Assembly (NCBI GenBank): GCA_002405755.1
Contig: DHMK01000076.1
Coordinates: forward strand, 81,809 to 88,499
Length of the DNA stretch: 6,691 bases
Reading direction: 5' to 3'
Source of the DNA: Clostridiales bacterium UBA4644
GTDB taxonomy: Bacteria > Bacillota > Clostridia > Oscillospirales > Butyricicoccaceae
The first letter of the stretch is position 1, and every line of letters starts with the position of its first letter. Of this stretch, positions 5,642 to 6,691 are shown in pieces. A program made the position numbers and the translations under genes. Under the pieces are notes generated by a model. That model searched no databases and had not been told where the DNA came from. It saw nothing but the letters and a program-made list of their open reading frames with translations.

Positions 5642-5860
5642 TCAGAGCAAATGTTGCAGCAGGCAGTTTTCGCAGCTGCGTATCGCCGGTTTCTCTACGC
5701 CATTTTTACGCCATTTCCGTATGCAGCCGGTGTCCCGATGGTAGCCGTCGTAGTCCACATCCCAATTTGCGTTGTAAGACATGGTTTCTGGGTCGGACGT
5801 CATCTGTTGATAGAACCATAGATCCTCCAGCTTTGGGATATACAGTTCAAGCTTTTCCAT
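5642..5860 (-). pseudogene. Truncated GNAT-type acetyltransferase remnant, 72 codons
   Basis: The first 47 residues (MEKLELYIPKLEDLWFYQQM, then SDPETMSYNANWDVDYDGYH and RDTGCI) resemble the N terminus of a group of GNAT acetyltransferases of clostridia that are normally about 170-180 residues long. After TGCI the similarity ends and a basic tail with C-x-x-C (RKWRKNGVEKPAIRSCENC) runs to a stop. The other two forward frames of the same stretch also hit stops quickly and give no GNAT sequence, so a deletion rather than a simple frameshift is indicated. The acetyl-CoA-binding core is missing, so it should be inactive. The start has AAGGAG at 5868-5873, 7 bases upstream, so it may still be translated. 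The family assignment is from memory of the N-terminal motif; a genuine small protein remains possible. Confidence 0.55.
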
Positions 5861-5903
5861 ATATTTTCTCCTTGCTTTTCGTCCCGATCTGCTTGTCCTG
5901 CCG

Positions 5904-6464
5904 CTATTGCGGCAGCCACAGCTTCGCATCGACCAGCTGGCAGTACAGATATCCGTTTTCTTCGTAGGTCTGGAATGTGCCAACCACCGTGATCTCTGTT
6001 CCAAGTTCGGGATAATCATCGGGATAGGTATAGTCGCCTGTAAGGACAAACTCCAGTCCCTGCGCGCAGCAGGCTGTAGCATCCGCTATCACGCAGGCAA
6101 AATAGATCTGGCCGGGAAGAAACGCGCCGTTTTCATCCACCGCCTGATATACATCGAACTGCCCCTTCATTTTAACGGTTTTCCCAATGTAGTCATCGGG
6201 AGAGTACATCATATTGTAGACCTCGGAATAGACCATGGTGCTGCTGAGCTTCGTCAGGTCAACATCAATGCCGTCTGCGCTTTGTGCAGGCTTGAGGGCC
6301 GCAGGCGCAGACTCCGAGTCCTTTTCCGTCGTTTGATTCTGTGATGCAGATGAATTCGGCGTTTGAAAATCGGTTGCGGCAGCCTCTTTCTCTTTCTCAC
6401 TTCCGCAGGCGGCAAGGGATACAAGCGTCAGGGCGATCAGCACTAAGCAAAGCAGCTTTTTCAT
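5904..6464 (-). CDS. Lipoprotein linked to a metal ABC transporter, cysteine-bearing, function unknown
   Basis: A 186-residue predicted lipoprotein: signal peptide at residues 1-19 with lipobox S-L-A-A-C (Cys20), a Ser/Thr/Gln/Glu-rich linker to about 65, then a compact beta-rich domain (about 73-186). The domain contains YIGKTVKMKGQFDVYQ (92-107), YFACVIADATACCAQGLEF (121-139) and LGTEITVVGTFQTYEENGYL (154-173), a layout suggesting an OB-like barrel that holds Cys124, Cys132, Cys133 and Cys175. The CVIADATACC stretch recalls the CC-x-AD-A motif of the DUF1980/YcgQ family, but identity is not established. The ATG at 6464 overlaps the permease stop as ATGA and has GGAGGTG at 6472-6478; an earlier in-frame start at 6500 would add 12 residues before the signal and is rejected. 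Position after a metal permease suggests a role in metal capture or delivery. Confidence 0.8.
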   Translation of the reverse strand: MKKLLCLVLIALTLVSLAACGSEKEKEAAATDFQTPNSSASQNQTTEKDSESAPAALKPAQSADGIDVDLTKLSSTMVYSEVYNMMYSPDDYIGKTVKMKGQFDVYQAVDENGAFLPGQIYFACVIADATACCAQGLEFVLTGDYTYPDDYPELGTEITVVGTFQTYEENGYLYCQLVDAKLWLPQ

Positions 6465-6691
6465 TTTCTCACACCTCCAATCACTGTGCCCGCCAGCCAC
6501 GACAGGCCGAATGCGATGATCTGCGCGGCGACGATGGTGGAGCCTACCGGCGTACCGGCGAGGATGGATACCAGAATACCGATCAGCGCACAGAACACCG
6601 AAAGGACTGCCGCGCAGACCGTCACGCCGCGAAAGCTCTTAAACATCCGCATAGCCGAAAGCGCCGGGAAAATCACCAGCGCGGAGATCAG
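6461..6691 (-). CDS. Metal (zinc/manganese-type) ABC transporter permease, C-terminal end, partial
   Basis: The reading frame is open to the right edge of the window, so only the last 76 residues are present. They begin L-I-S-A-L-V-I-F-P-A-L-S-A-M-R, a hallmark of the ABC-3 (ZnuB/MntB/TroC-like) permease family, followed by two hydrophobic segments: one starting VTVCAAVLSVFCALIGILVS and one around VAAQIIAFGLSWLAGTVIGG. The protein sits in the membrane and forms the channel for a divalent metal imported with a binding protein and ATPase, which would be encoded upstream, to the right. The metal cannot be read from the sequence; zinc is the commonest for this form. The stop overlaps the next gene by 4 bases, so it is translationally coupled to the lipoprotein. 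Confidence 0.88.
   Translation of the reverse strand: MISALVIFPALSAMRMFKSFRGVTVCAAVLSVFCALIGILVSILAGTPVGSTIVAAQIIAFGLSWLAGTVIGGVRK
6472..6478 (-). promoter_or_regulatory. Ribosome binding site fixing the lipoprotein start at 6464
   Basis: GGAGGTG on the minus strand lies 7 bases ahead of the ATG at 6464, inside the permease 3' end. It supports the shorter form that begins directly with the signal peptide. Confidence 0.8.

Noticed and set aside
5671..5680. Perfect 10-base palindrome CGCAGCTGCG inside the GNAT remnant
   Set aside because: It is isolated, short, in coding-like sequence and not near a promoter; expected by chance in G+C-rich DNA.

Overview
The window looks like a chromosomal piece of a Gram-positive anaerobe of the class Clostridia, probably a gut Oscillospiraceae or Lachnospiraceae relative. 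The reasons are strong AAGGAG-type ribosome binding sites before nearly every gene, short lipoprotein signal peptides with lipoboxes, G+C a little above half by eye, and protein types common in that group (lipoprotein flavodoxin, DUF4405 membrane protein, cyclophilin-like lipoprotein, CMD and cupin proteins). This is inference from protein style; there is no rRNA or other marker gene.

Every supported gene is on the minus strand, so the window reads from right to left. At the right edge is the end of a zinc/manganese-type ABC permease (6461-6691). It overlaps by 4 bases a cysteine-bearing lipoprotein (5904-6464). Next comes a short ORF (5642-5860) that starts like a GNAT acetyltransferase but stops after 72 codons, then a strong intrinsic terminator (5603-5634). 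This ends the first transcription unit.

The second unit is a LysR regulator (4612-5478) with its own likely promoter and its own terminator (4524-4558).

The third unit starts inside that terminator. A good sigma-A-type promoter (4556-4584) appears to drive merR, a lipoprotein flavodoxin, a DUF4405 membrane protein, a cyclophilin-like lipoprotein, an aldo/keto reductase, a double-domain carboxymuconolactone decarboxylase (CMD) family protein, a cupin, and a further gene of which only the first codons (1-17) lie inside the window. Gaps between these genes are -4 to about 50 bases, and no terminator is visible within the run.

As a working model (inference), the third unit is a two-compartment redox or electrophile-response module. 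Two lipoproteins and a membrane protein with conserved-looking histidines, possibly a cytochrome b-like electron carrier, sit at the membrane. The AKR, CMD-family protein and cupin handle small carbonyl or peroxide-type compounds in the cytoplasm. Two regulators of different families, LysR and MerR, stand at the head. The most notable signals are the promoter of the merR operon nested in the lysR terminator, the envelope flavodoxin/DUF4405 pairing, and the truncated GNAT gene at the unit boundary. No tRNA, rRNA, CRISPR array, insertion sequence or riboswitch was recognised, and no gene-free stretch exceeds about 165 bases.
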